From Chitinophagales bacterium (GTDB lineage Bacteria; Bacteroidota; Bacteroidia; Chitinophagales; Chitinophagaceae): a stretch of 64,000 nt of DNA. The translations under genes and the position numbers were made by a program. Shown here one piece after another: positions 44,594-52,909 of this stretch; the first letter of the stretch is position 1; every line of letters begins with the position of its first letter. The notes beneath the pieces are model-generated. The model had not been told where the DNA came from. It saw only the letters and a list, made by a program, of their open reading frames with translations, and made no database searches. The stretch lies in NCBI GenBank assembly GCA_017303835.1, contig JAFLBI010000002.1:186001-250000 (forward strand). Direction: 5' to 3'.

Positions 44594-45385
44594 ATGTGTC
44601 ACGACATTTCCTTCTCGGCAAATACGGTAGAATTCATTAGTGATATTCTTCCCAACATCAAACTCGATGGACAGCTATCTATAGACCTTTCAGTAACCAG
44701 TCATGTGCTTTCGATGAGTAACCGAAAATGCCTTGTTATCATCGGGACACCGGAGGAACCAAGATTAGTACAATTCGAATGGGGTCTTATTGCCGATTAT
44801 ATGAATACACCGGAAAAGATCAAAGAATACCGGATACAGATGGCAAATGCCCGCAGCGAAAAGATATTGGATAAGAAGTCGGTGTGGTACCGGATAAGAA
44901 AACAGCGGTGCTTAATTGCTGTTGATGGAATCTTTGAACACCGGGAAATCAAGGGATGGAAGAATAAAGTGCCGTACTTCATTAAGCTCGCAAACCGCCG
45001 GCAAGTTTTTTTACCGGGATTTTATAATTACTCTCCGATACCGGATGCAGAGACAGGAGAATTGAAGGGCACATTTACAGTCGTTACACGACCCGCAAAC
45101 ACCTTAATGCAGCAAATACATAATCACGGGCCTAATAAGCACAGGATGCCTGTTTTTATGCAGCCTGAGGATGCTTTAAACTGGATTAAGCCGGATTTAT
45201 CTGATGAGCAAATTTTGGAGATGGTGAATTACGAGATTCCTTCGGAGGAATTAGCAGCATGGCCTGTTTTCACCATCCGCACCACGAAGGAAAGACCGGA
45301 TGGAGCAGATAAGATGAGTCCCTACGCATGGCAGGGTTTACCGCCGCTTGGTAATGATGATGGAACGCCGAAGACTTTGTTTTAA
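44594..45385 (+). CDS. SOS response-associated peptidase (SRAP/HMCES family)
   Basis: A 263-residue SRAP domain protein. The catalytic Cys2 is retained in MCHDI, where usual members read MCGR. NARSEK supplies the Asn, CLIAVDGIFEH supplies the Glu (EW is the usual pair), and KHRMPVF the His. Family members form a thiazolidine crosslink with abasic sites in single-stranded DNA and so shield them from error-prone processing. It is long for the family because of an extended C-terminus with PYAWQGLPPLGN. It is the fourth gene of the polymerase operon; the macrodomain gene follows 20 nt later. Confidence 0.88.
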   Translation: MCHDISFSANTVEFISDILPNIKLDGQLSIDLSVTSHVLSMSNRKCLVIIGTPEEPRLVQFEWGLIADYMNTPEKIKEYRIQMANARSEKILDKKSVWYRIRKQRCLIAVDGIFEHREIKGWKNKVPYFIKLANRRQVFLPGFYNYSPIPDAETGELKGTFTVVTRPANTLMQQIHNHGPNKHRMPVFMQPEDALNWIKPDLSDEQILEMVNYEIPSEELAAWPVFTIRTTKERPDGADKMSPYAWQGLPPLGNDDGTPKTLF

Positions 45386-45405
45386 TCAGACTAAATTTCT
45401 TGTAT

Positions 45406-45933
45406 ATGGGTGTTTCTATTGAAGTAGTGATGGGAGACATTACAAAAATTACTTGTGATGCCATTGTTAACGCTGCAAACTGCTTTTTAAAAGGTGGAGG
45501 AGGAGTGGATGGTGCGATACATAAAGCTGGGGGGGCAGCAATTTTGGAAGCCTGTAAGAAGATAGTGGCAGAGAATGGGATTTGTAAGGTTGGTGAAGCT
45601 GTGATAACCGAAGCTGGTAATCTGCCGGCAAAATATGTAATACATACTGTTGGTCCAGTTTGGAGAGATGGTCAGAGAGAAGAGCATCAAAAGCTTGCGG
45701 AGTGTTACGAGAATTCCTTGAAGCTTGCAGTGGAGCATAATTGTGATTCTATATCATTCCCCAATATCAGTACTGGAGTCTATGGATTTCCTAAAGATCA
45801 GGCGGCAACAATTGCTGTTGATGCGGTTATGAAATTCGGTAACCAAGTTAAAAAACCATCAAGGGTAGTGTTTGTTTGTTTTGATGAAGAGAACTATACG
45901 ATACTAAGGAAATCATTAGAATCATACGCATAA
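45406..45933 (+). CDS. Macrodomain ADP-ribosyl hydrolase (YmdB-like)
   Basis: A 175-residue single macrodomain that binds ADP-ribose and hydrolyses O-acetyl-ADP-ribose or protein/nucleic acid ADP-ribose. Motifs are GDITKITCDAIVNAAN, GGGGVDGAIHKAGG (catalytic Asn/Gly/Asp loop) and SFPNISTGVYGFP. The start at 45406 (MGVSIEVVMGD) is preferred over a TTG two codons before. With 20 nt from the SRAP stop it is probably the fifth gene of the same operon, adding ADP-ribose reversal to a DNA-damage cluster; a free-standing role is also possible. Confidence 0.92.
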   Translation: MGVSIEVVMGDITKITCDAIVNAANCFLKGGGGVDGAIHKAGGAAILEACKKIVAENGICKVGEAVITEAGNLPAKYVIHTVGPVWRDGQREEHQKLAECYENSLKLAVEHNCDSISFPNISTGVYGFPKDQAATIAVDAVMKFGNQVKKPSRVVFVCFDEENYTILRKSLESYA

Positions 45934-46321
45934 TAAAAAAAGAGATTATAGACAAGGGGGAAATTTCCCGGTTTTAAAGGGGGGTGTTTTTCACCTAAAA
46001 AACCGTTGATTAACGGGGTATAATCCGTTTATTTCTTCATTCTACCTATTGCCTCAATTACTATTTTGGTTCAAATAAATGTAATATCTGTGGCTAGAGT
46101 AATTCAACCATGATGTTATAATTATTATAAAATGGTAATCCATAATTCCCATTTGTCTAACCAAAAAATGGACGTTAATAGAGAGCGAATCTATTTCGGG
46201 TAGTTTCACAGCCGAGCTAAAAAGCAAAACTGGAGCCTTGCAGTATAAGCAAGTAAAAAAACCGCTGAACAATCACCCGTGGTGTAAGAAAGGGGGGGAG
46301 TAATATGAAAACTTAATTCAA
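45934..46321. other. Gene-poor stretch upstream of the peptide locus
   Basis: 388 nt. A small hairpin CCGTT-GATT-AACGG (46003-46016) is followed on the minus strand by T6, a weak leftward terminator. A plus-strand frame without start codon (about 46140-46304, ending PLNNHPWCKKGGE) looks protein-like and may be a remnant. No promoter box matched exactly. Confidence 0.4.
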
Positions 46322-46513
46322 ATGAAAAAAATGGATTTCAATCAAATGGAAAGAACCGAAGGCGGAAAATTTTGGGGTTGGAGCGAATGGAGTTGTGGAC
46401 CCTGTGATGCTACAGGACATCAATCTTGTGTTCGTTCGTATTCTGCTTTTTGGATTAAAGTTGACTATCAATACGATTACATTCAAGGAGATTGTCCGCC
46501 TGTAGTTTTTTAA
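46322..46513 (+). CDS. Double-glycine leader peptide precursor (putative bacteriocin/RiPP)
   Basis: A 63-residue precursor. The leader MKKMDFNQMERTEGG has hydrophobic/acidic positions before Gly14-Gly15, as required by C39 peptidase exporters. The proposed mature part is 48 residues, starts KFWGWSEWSCGPCDATG and contains four Cys (25, 28, 36, 58), five Trp/Phe near its start and a Pro-Pro-Val-Val-Phe end. No lanthipeptide or radical SAM enzyme is present, but a thioredoxin-like protein downstream could set disulfides. The C39-ABC exporter gene follows 2.1 kb later on the same strand. The inferred product is an antimicrobial or signalling peptide. Confidence 0.75.
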   Translation: MKKMDFNQMERTEGGKFWGWSEWSCGPCDATGHQSCVRSYSAFWIKVDYQYDYIQGDCPPVVF

Positions 46514-46521
46514 TCAGCATT

Positions 46522-46557
46522 TTGGTATCCGTTGCTCTATTTAACAACGGATACCAA
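46522..46557 (+). promoter_or_regulatory. Perfect 13-bp hairpin after the precursor gene
   Basis: TTGGTATCCGTTG (46522-46534), 10-nt loop, CAACGGATACCAA (46545-46557). No U-tract follows and the next gene starts at 46571, so read-through is expected. Likely stabilises or attenuates so that precursor mRNA exceeds that of the export genes. Confidence 0.7.
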
Positions 46558-46570
46558 TTAATATTACTTT

Positions 46571-47485
46571 ATGAAGCTATTACTATTTCTTTCAATTTTA
46601 ACACTATTTAGTTTCAATAATTTAATTGGTCAATCAAAAAGTTATTCAGCAATAATAATTGATCGGGAAACTAGAAAACCAATTTCATTTGCTTCGATAT
46701 TTAATTTAGTTAAAAAAAATGGCGTATACAGTAATGAAACTGGCAATTTTAAAATTGATTTAAATGTATCTGATACAATATCTATAAGTTGTATTGGATA
46801 CAAAACAATTAAGTTTGTTCCTATTGATATTAATACACTTGATTCAATTTCTTTAATTTCTGATATTAGAGAATTAGAAGAGGTAGTCGTTTATTCTCAA
46901 AATTTTAATTATAAAAGTATTAAATTAGGTGATAAGCGGTTACGATCATCTATTCATATTTCGAGAAGTTCAGGTTTTGAATATGCGACCTTTGTTCCCA
47001 ATCCTCAAAATGGAGCAAGGCTTTTTATTGAAAAGATTAGCTTCAAAATTAGAAAGTCGGGGAACCAACCTGCTGCGATACGTGTGCACATATATGAACC
47101 CGACAGCTTTTTTAGACCAGCAAAAGAGCTATTGGATAGCAATGTGTTTATCATAGTTACAGATCCTGGAGATCATAATATTGCTGTAAAAATTAAAAAA
47201 TTACAAGCCCCATTTTATCAAGCTGGTGTTTTTATAGGAGTCGAATATTTGGGCAACTTTAGTAGATACTCAGGTGATATTGTTGGCAAAGAGGTTAATG
47301 ACTTACGAATCGGTTTTGAGAAATCTGATCAGGGTTTTAAAACTTTTGAAAGATTCAACAAGCAAGAATGGCGAGAGGCTGATATTAAAAAGCTGTTTGC
47401 TAATTCAGAAGGGTTTAAACGACTCCAAAAAGGAAATACTCCAAATTTATCGCTTTATATAGAAGCAGTTGTTTTGAATGATTAA
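46571..47485 (+). CDS. Exported CarboxypepD-regulatory-like domain protein
   Basis: A 304-residue exported protein. Signal peptide (LLLFLSILTLFSFNNLIGQ), then a carboxypeptidase-regulatory-like Ig domain (~25-105: IIIDRETRKPISFASIFNLV, TGNFKIDLN, ISISCIGYKT). A connector with EELEEVVVYS follows, as in the N-termini of TonB-linked proteins. The C-terminal 180 residues form an unassigned beta-sandwich-like domain (RLFIEKISFKIRKSGNQPAAIRVHIYEPD). It has no plug or barrel. Second gene of the peptide locus; it may handle or protect against the peptide at the cell surface. Confidence 0.75.
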   Translation: MKLLLFLSILTLFSFNNLIGQSKSYSAIIIDRETRKPISFASIFNLVKKNGVYSNETGNFKIDLNVSDTISISCIGYKTIKFVPIDINTLDSISLISDIRELEEVVVYSQNFNYKSIKLGDKRLRSSIHISRSSGFEYATFVPNPQNGARLFIEKISFKIRKSGNQPAAIRVHIYEPDSFFRPAKELLDSNVFIIVTDPGDHNIAVKIKKLQAPFYQAGVFIGVEYLGNFSRYSGDIVGKEVNDLRIGFEKSDQGFKTFERFNKQEWREADIKKLFANSEGFKRLQKGNTPNLSLYIEAVVLND

Positions 47486-47500
47486 CATAAGTGTACTTAA

Positions 47501-47857
47501 ATGAGTATAAAGAGTTTATATAATAGGAGACCTAGTCTTTTTATTCTGTTCTTAAGTCAATTTATTATTATATGCATAATATTTTTATTATCGCAAGTAG
47601 CATTTGCAAATGCTAGTGCCACTATTCACATTGATTTTATTAGTGGAGTTATAAACTATTCTACATATTGGGGGCTATTAATGATATTATTAAGCCAGCT
47701 TGTTACTATAGTTATTACATTTCTTTTATTTAGAATAGGTGGGTTAATTTCAGAAATTAGTTTTGATAGCAAAACACTGTTCACAATTATTGTGTTCTCT
47801 TCATACATTTTTATAATTCAGTATTTTCTTGAATTCATATGGCTTTTGTTTTTTTAA
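47501..47857 (+). CDS. Membrane protein, N-terminal part (possibly interrupted gene)
   Basis: 118 residues with three predicted transmembrane helices (~13-35, ~48-72, ~88-116). The frame stops with TAA at 47855-47857 in a T8A7 tract. The same frame then runs on for another 90 codons with more membrane helices to 48127. I read the two as one ~208-residue four-to-five-helix membrane protein split by a nonsense codon, or as two adjacent small membrane proteins. It lies 15 nt after the preceding gene of the peptide locus. Possible immunity protein or exporter partner. Confidence 0.6.
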   Translation: MSIKSLYNRRPSLFILFLSQFIIICIIFLLSQVAFANASATIHIDFISGVINYSTYWGLLMILLSQLVTIVITFLLFRIGGLISEISFDSKTLFTIIVFSSYIFIIQYFLEFIWLLFF

Positions 47858-47893
47858 AAAAATTATTCTTACATAGAGTTAAGACATTTCAAC

Positions 47894-48127
47894 TTGCTAT
47901 CTTTATTCTGGATTCATGAAAATTTAAAGTTGCCTTGGTACTTTGCTTATGCTTTTGAAACATTTAATTTATTTGAACTTCTTTATATCATAGTGATTTA
48001 TTTATTTCTTATCAAGCATTGTAGTAAAACTATAATCAAAGCATTTCTACTTAAATATTATATCATTCCTTTTTTCTTTTGGATTGTACTTATAACTTAT
48101 TTACAAGTAACTTTTATGAAGGTATGA
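47894..48127 (+). pseudogene. Membrane protein, C-terminal part in the same frame
   Basis: 77 residues, highly hydrophobic, two helices (~25-43 and ~52-74). It lies in the same frame as the preceding membrane ORF and has no ATG start (TTG at 47894 is the best candidate). No other stop intervenes from 47857. It overlaps the thioredoxin-like gene by 4 nt (ATGA), so translation reaching here would be coupled to it. Most simply the 3' part of a gene broken by one stop codon. Confidence 0.5.
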
Positions 48128-48603
48128 GAAAATATATTTTACCTATTCTCTTTGCATTTGGAATTTTGTTTTTTTCGATTCAGATTTACTTTAGTCAAAA
48201 AGAGGATATCAAAAATGAAATTCATTTATTTTCTGCTTCTGAGCTTATAGAAATTGAAGCGCAACCAATTAAATTAGAGGTTGCAGCCAAGCCCTATTTT
48301 GTTTTTTATTTTAGTCCTAGTTGTGATGCGTGTCGTGTGGGCATTCTTGATATCAATCAAAATATATCGAAACTATCTGACTATAACCTAGTTTTTATTT
48401 CGGCTGGTGATAAGAATGAATCATTGACCTTTCTTTCAAATTTTAAAAGGCCATATTCATTGTTTTTGGATTCTAATTTCTATTACTCAAGCAAGCATAA
48501 AATTTTATATACACCCTATTATCAAATTTTTGATAAAAATGGAAAGCTTCTCTTTAGTGATAAAAACTTGAACTCACTAATAAATAATAAAATATTAAAA
48601 TAA
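48124..48603 (+). CDS. Membrane-anchored thioredoxin-like protein
   Basis: A 159-residue protein. An N-terminal signal anchor (MRKYILPILFAFGILFFS) is followed by a thioredoxin fold, with YFVFYFSPSCDACRVGIL carrying the CDAC active site and a cis-Pro-like region at YTPYYQIFDKNG. It faces the periplasm and is probably a thiol oxidoreductase or disulfide-forming enzyme. Four-Cys precursor 46322 is an attractive substrate. The start at 48124 overlaps the upstream stop as ATGA; an in-frame earlier start lies in the membrane ORF. The C39 ABC gene follows 7 nt later. Confidence 0.82.
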   Translation: MRKYILPILFAFGILFFSIQIYFSQKEDIKNEIHLFSASELIEIEAQPIKLEVAAKPYFVFYFSPSCDACRVGILDINQNISKLSDYNLVFISAGDKNESLTFLSNFKRPYSLFLDSNFYYSSKHKILYTPYYQIFDKNGKLLFSDKNLNSLINNKILK

Positions 48604-48610
48604 TAGGTTA

Positions 48611-50782
48611 GTGAGTAAAAAAAAGTTGAATGTTTTTCAGCAACAATCAAAATATGATTGTGGTATCTGCTGTTTACTTACAATAATACAATATTACGGT
48701 GGAAATGAGACATTAGAGAATCTTCGACGCCTAAGTGGCACCAATAAAACTGGCACTTCGCTACTCGGCTTATATCAGGCTGCCAACGCTTGTGGTTTTA
48801 ATGCAGAGGGTTGCGAAGCTGATATGGATGCATTACTGGCACATCCATTACCATGTATTTTACATGTTGTTTTAGATAATCACCTGCAGCATTACGTGGT
48901 TTATTTTGGTAAAAAAAATCAGAAAGGCAGGAAGCTTTTGGTTATAGGAGATCCTGCAAAAGGTATTGTTCATCTAACAGCTGAAGAACTCGATAAAATA
49001 TGGCAATCAAAGGCATGTTTGATCTTAACACCCAATGATCATTTTCAACTAAAATCTTCTATTGCTGCAAGAAAACGGCTTTGGATTAAAGATCTTGTAA
49101 AAAAAGACATTAGTCTGCTGTCTATTGCTGCACTCTTAGGAATCGTCATTGCGGCTTTAGGGTTAACTATGGCAATTTTCTCCCAGAAGTTAATTGATGA
49201 ATTTATTCCTGAAAAACAGCATACGAAATTGTTTACAGGTGTTATCTTGGTTTTTTTGTTGTTGGTAGCCAAAGAAACCCTCGGTTTAGTACGCGCACAA
49301 TTATTGCTTATGCAATCTAAGGAGTTTAACCTTCGTATTGTAGAGCATTTTTTCTCACGTCTACTTTTCTTACCTAAAACATTCTTCGATACAAGAAAGA
49401 TTGGTGAGCTAACTGCTCGCTTAAATGATACTACGCGTATTCAACGCGTCATTAGCCAATTAGCAGGAAACACGCTGTTAGATACCATTGTTGTTTTAGT
49501 AACACTGGTGTTTATATTCAGTTATTCACGAATTAGCGGTTACATTACAGTATGCTGTTTACCTATTTTCTTTTTAATCATCTATCTGAAAAATAAGAAG
49601 ATAACTGAAGCACAGCGAAAAACGATGGCCGGTTATGCTTTGGCGGAGAGTAATTATATATCTTCTTTACAAGGTGTAGAAGCAATAAAAAACCACTGTA
49701 AGGAAAAGCTATATAGCGAACAGAATACCTCTATATACGGTAGTTATCAAAATGCCATTTTTCAACTCGGGCAAATTCAGGTGCGGTTATCTTTTTCGGC
49801 CAATACATTTGCAGCAATACTATTATGCTCGCTATTAGCAATTTTAAGCCAACAAATATTAAATGGGGCTTTAAAAGCTGGGGAGTTAATAGCGATCATA
49901 GGTATGGTTGGTTCTTTATTGCCTGCAGTTGCTAATCTGGCGTTACTAAGCATCCCGATTAATGAGGCTAAAATAGCATTCAATAGAATGTTTGAGTTCG
50001 CAGGAATTGAGCCTGATAAACTTGGCACAGATCACCTTACTGACTTTATCCGTCTTGATGTACAGAAGGTAGCATTTAGATATCCTGGTAGAGGACAAAT
50101 ACTTCAGAACCTTTCATTTAGTGTACAAAAGGGGGAGATTATTGCATTAATGGGTGAGAATGGTTCTGGTAAGAGTACACTGGTACAGCTTTTAATGCAG
50201 CATTACACCCCAGAGAATGGAAATATTGTTATCAATAAGGCACATCAACTAAGCCAAGTAGATGCAAGTGATTGGCGAGGCCTTGTCGCTTTAGTACCTC
50301 AGCATGTATACATTTTTAATGGTACTGTTATAGAGAATATTGCCTTTGATGATGCCGCTAACAAGATGCAAGATGTATTAACTTTTTTGGATGAGTATGG
50401 CTTTTCGCCATTTATCAACAGTCTTCCTCAATCTTTTATGACTTTGGTTGGAGAAGAAGGGATTAATCTTTCCGGAGGCCAAATGCAAATGATTGCTCTG
50501 GCAAGGGCTTTGTACCATCGTCCTCAATTATTGATTCTGGATGAAGCTACAGCTGCAATGGATAGGGTTTCTGAACAGTTCGTATTAAAACTTTTACAAA
50601 GCCTAAGATATCAAATGGGCATTGTATTTATTACGCACAGATTACACGTATTGAAGAATTTTTGTGATATCATTTATGTGGTCGAAGGAGGAGCTGTTAA
50701 GCATTATGGCGATCACAAAACTTTGTTACAAACTGACAATTTATACAGCCGCTATTGGTCAGATATGGAGCATATGTCCTAA
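48611..50782 (+). CDS. Peptidase-domain ABC exporter (C39, bacteriocin type)
   Basis: A 723-residue dimeric transporter that cleaves double-glycine leaders and exports the peptide. The C39 peptidase (1-140) has Cys17 in KYDCGICC, the His in HYVVYFGK and the Asp in IGDPAKG. A six-helix membrane domain (~165-450) follows. The ATPase (~480-723) has Walker A GENGSGKST, signature LSGGQMQM, Walker B LLILDEATAAMD and the H-loop ITHR. GTG start. It terminates the peptide locus and is the main evidence that the small precursor is processed at Gly-Gly. No HlyD-type adaptor gene is seen in the cluster. Confidence 0.94.
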   Translation: MSKKKLNVFQQQSKYDCGICCLLTIIQYYGGNETLENLRRLSGTNKTGTSLLGLYQAANACGFNAEGCEADMDALLAHPLPCILHVVLDNHLQHYVVYFGKKNQKGRKLLVIGDPAKGIVHLTAEELDKIWQSKACLILTPNDHFQLKSSIAARKRLWIKDLVKKDISLLSIAALLGIVIAALGLTMAIFSQKLIDEFIPEKQHTKLFTGVILVFLLLVAKETLGLVRAQLLLMQSKEFNLRIVEHFFSRLLFLPKTFFDTRKIGELTARLNDTTRIQRVISQLAGNTLLDTIVVLVTLVFIFSYSRISGYITVCCLPIFFLIIYLKNKKITEAQRKTMAGYALAESNYISSLQGVEAIKNHCKEKLYSEQNTSIYGSYQNAIFQLGQIQVRLSFSANTFAAILLCSLLAILSQQILNGALKAGELIAIIGMVGSLLPAVANLALLSIPINEAKIAFNRMFEFAGIEPDKLGTDHLTDFIRLDVQKVAFRYPGRGQILQNLSFSVQKGEIIALMGENGSGKSTLVQLLMQHYTPENGNIVINKAHQLSQVDASDWRGLVALVPQHVYIFNGTVIENIAFDDAANKMQDVLTFLDEYGFSPFINSLPQSFMTLVGEEGINLSGGQMQMIALARALYHRPQLLILDEATAAMDRVSEQFVLKLLQSLRYQMGIVFITHRLHVLKNFCDIIYVVEGGAVKHYGDHKTLLQTDNLYSRYWSDMEHMS

Positions 50783-51123
50783 CCCTTAATAAAAAAATAA
50801 TTAATGCATGCGTCTTTAGATGATAGCGAAATTCAAGAAGGGTTAGGTGCTATATTAATTTATACAAATCATCTTCTCATACATCCTTATATTCTGGTCA
50901 TAGTTGTTGCACATTTTCAACATTGCTACCTTCAACTTCAGCTATAATAAGAAAATAGTTCAAGGGGTATAATAAAATGTTGTTTTAAAACACAACAAAT
51001 AGTGTATTTGAATTTATAATCTGTTGTTTTAGAGAACAACAGATTCGTAAAGAAGCATGTTTAGTTCAATAAACTTGCAGCTTTATAGAACTAAAATAAC
51101 TTCATTTTTATAAATTGAAGTCT
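50783..51123. promoter_or_regulatory. Upstream region with two related inverted repeats
   Basis: TCTGTTGTT (51020-51028)/AACAACAGA (51035-51043) is a perfect 9-bp dyad. A second, weaker one (TGTTGT near 50978, ACAACA near 50992) shares the TGTTGTTTTA core. They lie 42 nt apart, 81-146 nt before the ATG at 51124. Read as two operator copies. No gene is seen in the stretch. Confidence 0.5.
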
Positions 51124-52143
51124 ATGTTTATAGATTTTCATATCGAATTATCCTCAATCATTGCCTACTTTAACGATCAGGTGCTATCAGGGAGGCAAAT
51201 GCCGGCAACAGCCAAGCAGGTGTATGAATATGCCATCAGCTCTTATTTGGAAATTCCGCACAAGCCATTTTTAACTCTGGCACAGGCCGATGACGATTAT
51301 TATCAAAGATATCTTCAAGAGAGTGTCAAGGAAGTTGAAAAGACTGTCCCAGACTTTTTTGAGTATCAGGGTGATTTCTATGATTTGAATGAAACTCACT
51401 ACATCAAAAGGGAGGATGTAGGTGATGAAGTTTTTGGATTGTTTTTTCAATTAAAGCTTGAAGAGATACAAAACTCTAACAAGACTCAATTAGCAAAATT
51501 CTATGATTTTCAGCTCTATGATAATTTCTATGGAAACAAAGATGAGTTTGATAATTTCTTGAAGAATTTGCCGGCAACTGCCGACAATTGCTGGCAACTG
51601 CCTGAAGTAAGCGATGGGCTCAATTCATTTATTTCTGATGAAGTTAAATCAGCTGATGATGATCTTTCTAGAAAAACGAACTATGAAGGAATAGAGCAAA
51701 TAGATGAATGGAAATTCAAAAGATTATGTAAGCCAGGTTATGTGATTCCAACTATTTGGAATGATGATGAGATATTAAAATATTTCTCTTTTCTATATGA
51801 GTATAAATCAGTGATTGGCGAGTCTCTCATAACTAAAGAGGAATTTGATGTGATCTTTGAACATGGCCTTAGAATTCCGACTGTACCGCTACCAAATAAA
51901 ATTTCCTTAAGGAATACACCTCAAGTTCCTAAGAGGTTATTAGATTTTGGAATTAATATATTCTGGAAATCAAATGGCAAAGGCAAGTGGCCAAAGTCTT
52001 GGCTTGTTTTATTCTTTGCTAATTATATAAAGCAATATGAAGATGCTTTGGTATCAAAGCAAAAACTTGACAACATCATTTCAAATTTAAAAAAGTATGA
52101 TAACTACTCTGAATTGAAGTTTAAGAGGTATATGCCTTCATGA
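51124..52143 (+). CDS. Hypothetical protein
   Basis: A 339-residue soluble acidic protein, not recognised. It starts MFIDFHIELSSIIAYFNDQV and is Asp/Glu- and aromatic-rich through the middle. The C-terminal half (KRLLDFGINIFWKSNGKGKW) ends in a basic, helical tail. A TTG three codons upstream is a weaker start. Two inverted repeats precede it, so it is probably regulated. It heads a rightward group with three small genes; the group could belong to a plasmid- or element-borne maintenance unit, but no replication motif is visible. Confidence 0.55.
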   Translation: MFIDFHIELSSIIAYFNDQVLSGRQMPATAKQVYEYAISSYLEIPHKPFLTLAQADDDYYQRYLQESVKEVEKTVPDFFEYQGDFYDLNETHYIKREDVGDEVFGLFFQLKLEEIQNSNKTQLAKFYDFQLYDNFYGNKDEFDNFLKNLPATADNCWQLPEVSDGLNSFISDEVKSADDDLSRKTNYEGIEQIDEWKFKRLCKPGYVIPTIWNDDEILKYFSFLYEYKSVIGESLITKEEFDVIFEHGLRIPTVPLPNKISLRNTPQVPKRLLDFGINIFWKSNGKGKWPKSWLVLFFANYIKQYEDALVSKQKLDNIISNLKKYDNYSELKFKRYMPS

Positions 52144-52187
52144 ATTGTGTTGTTGAATTTGTCAATATTATTTTTAAAAATAACAAC

Positions 52188-52214
52188 GCGTACGAGAATT
52201 TTAAAGTCGTACGC
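52188..52214. repeat. Hairpin-forming inverted repeat
   Basis: GCGTACGA (52188-52195), 11-nt loop, TCGTACGC (52207-52214), in a short intergenic stretch. Could end the preceding transcript or be an operator for the next gene. Confidence 0.5.
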
Positions 52215-52289
52215 AAATATTCTTAAAACCCTTATCTGTATTAGGTTTCGGCTCTTGTGACAGTTAGCTTTGCTCAGTAAATAGAGCAT

Positions 52290-52631
52290 ATGTATACATG
52301 TTTCCAATGCGGGTTGCAAATCCCCCCATTCAGAAGGTCAACATTTTATTGTAGCGATGACTGCGCTTATGCAGCCAAGCTAGAACGTGAGCGCAATCGT
52401 GCTGAGTTTAATCGGAATAAAATTGCACTTCTTGAAAATGAAGTTCGGTTGAAGAATGCCTTTAATAAATATGGGAAGAATCCTTTTTCCGCGCAAGTAT
52501 TGTTGGATTCTGAATTTCACTGGTCAATCTATTCCGAAATAAAGGAGATTGATGGCATACCTGTTAAAATTTTAATCAACTACGGGTACACACTTTTTGA
52601 TAACGAAAAAATAGTTATATGGAAATTTTGA
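52290..52631 (+). CDS. Zinc-ribbon containing hypothetical protein
   Basis: A 113-residue protein. The N-terminus has two Cys pairs, TCFQCGLQIPP and FYCSDDCAYA, spaced as a small zinc ribbon/MYM-like knuckle. A basic helix (KLERERNRAEFNRNKIAL) and a C-terminal beta part (IPVKILINYGYTLFDN) follow. Not assigned to a family. It overlaps the next gene by 13 nt, so the three small genes here form one operon. Confidence 0.6.
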   Translation: MYTCFQCGLQIPPFRRSTFYCSDDCAYAAKLERERNRAEFNRNKIALLENEVRLKNAFNKYGKNPFSAQVLLDSEFHWSIYSEIKEIDGIPVKILINYGYTLFDNEKIVIWKF

Positions 52632-52909
52632 AAACTGTCCTGTCATCAAGAGCAGATTACTTACACGCATTGAAGTCAGCACCTAAGATGCCTTTGCCGC
52701 CGCCGCCCCCAGCGCCAGCACCTGTACAGATAACACCTATTGTACAACAGACAATGCCAAATATTCCGCCAATGCCACCGTCGAGTGGTAGTAAGTCATA
52801 TTCAAAGACTTTTAGAAACTTAATCATTGGTGGGATTTTTGGATTAGTAGCTGTATTGGCCTACAAAAAATATGAAGAGTATAGAGAGAGGAAAAGATTT
52901 CAGAAGTGA
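52619..52909 (+). CDS. Proline-rich single-pass membrane protein
   Basis: A 96-residue protein. Residues ~25-58 are Pro-rich (PLPPPPPAPAPVQITPIV), then one transmembrane helix (~66-84, NLIIGGIFGLVAVLAY) and a basic/acidic tail (KKYEEYRERKRFQK). Topology and partner are unknown. Its start lies in the end of the zinc-ribbon gene and its TGA overlaps the GTG of the next (GTGA). Confidence 0.6.
   Translation: MEILKTVLSSRADYLHALKSAPKMPLPPPPPAPAPVQITPIVQQTMPNIPPMPPSSGSKSYSKTFRNLIIGGIFGLVAVLAYKKYEEYRERKRFQK

Noticed and set aside
46054-46272. 72-residue minus-strand frame before the peptide locus, with a terminator-like hairpin after it
   Set aside because: Unusual composition, no recognisable motif, and the plus strand of the same stretch reads more protein-like; the hairpin stem is only 5 bp.
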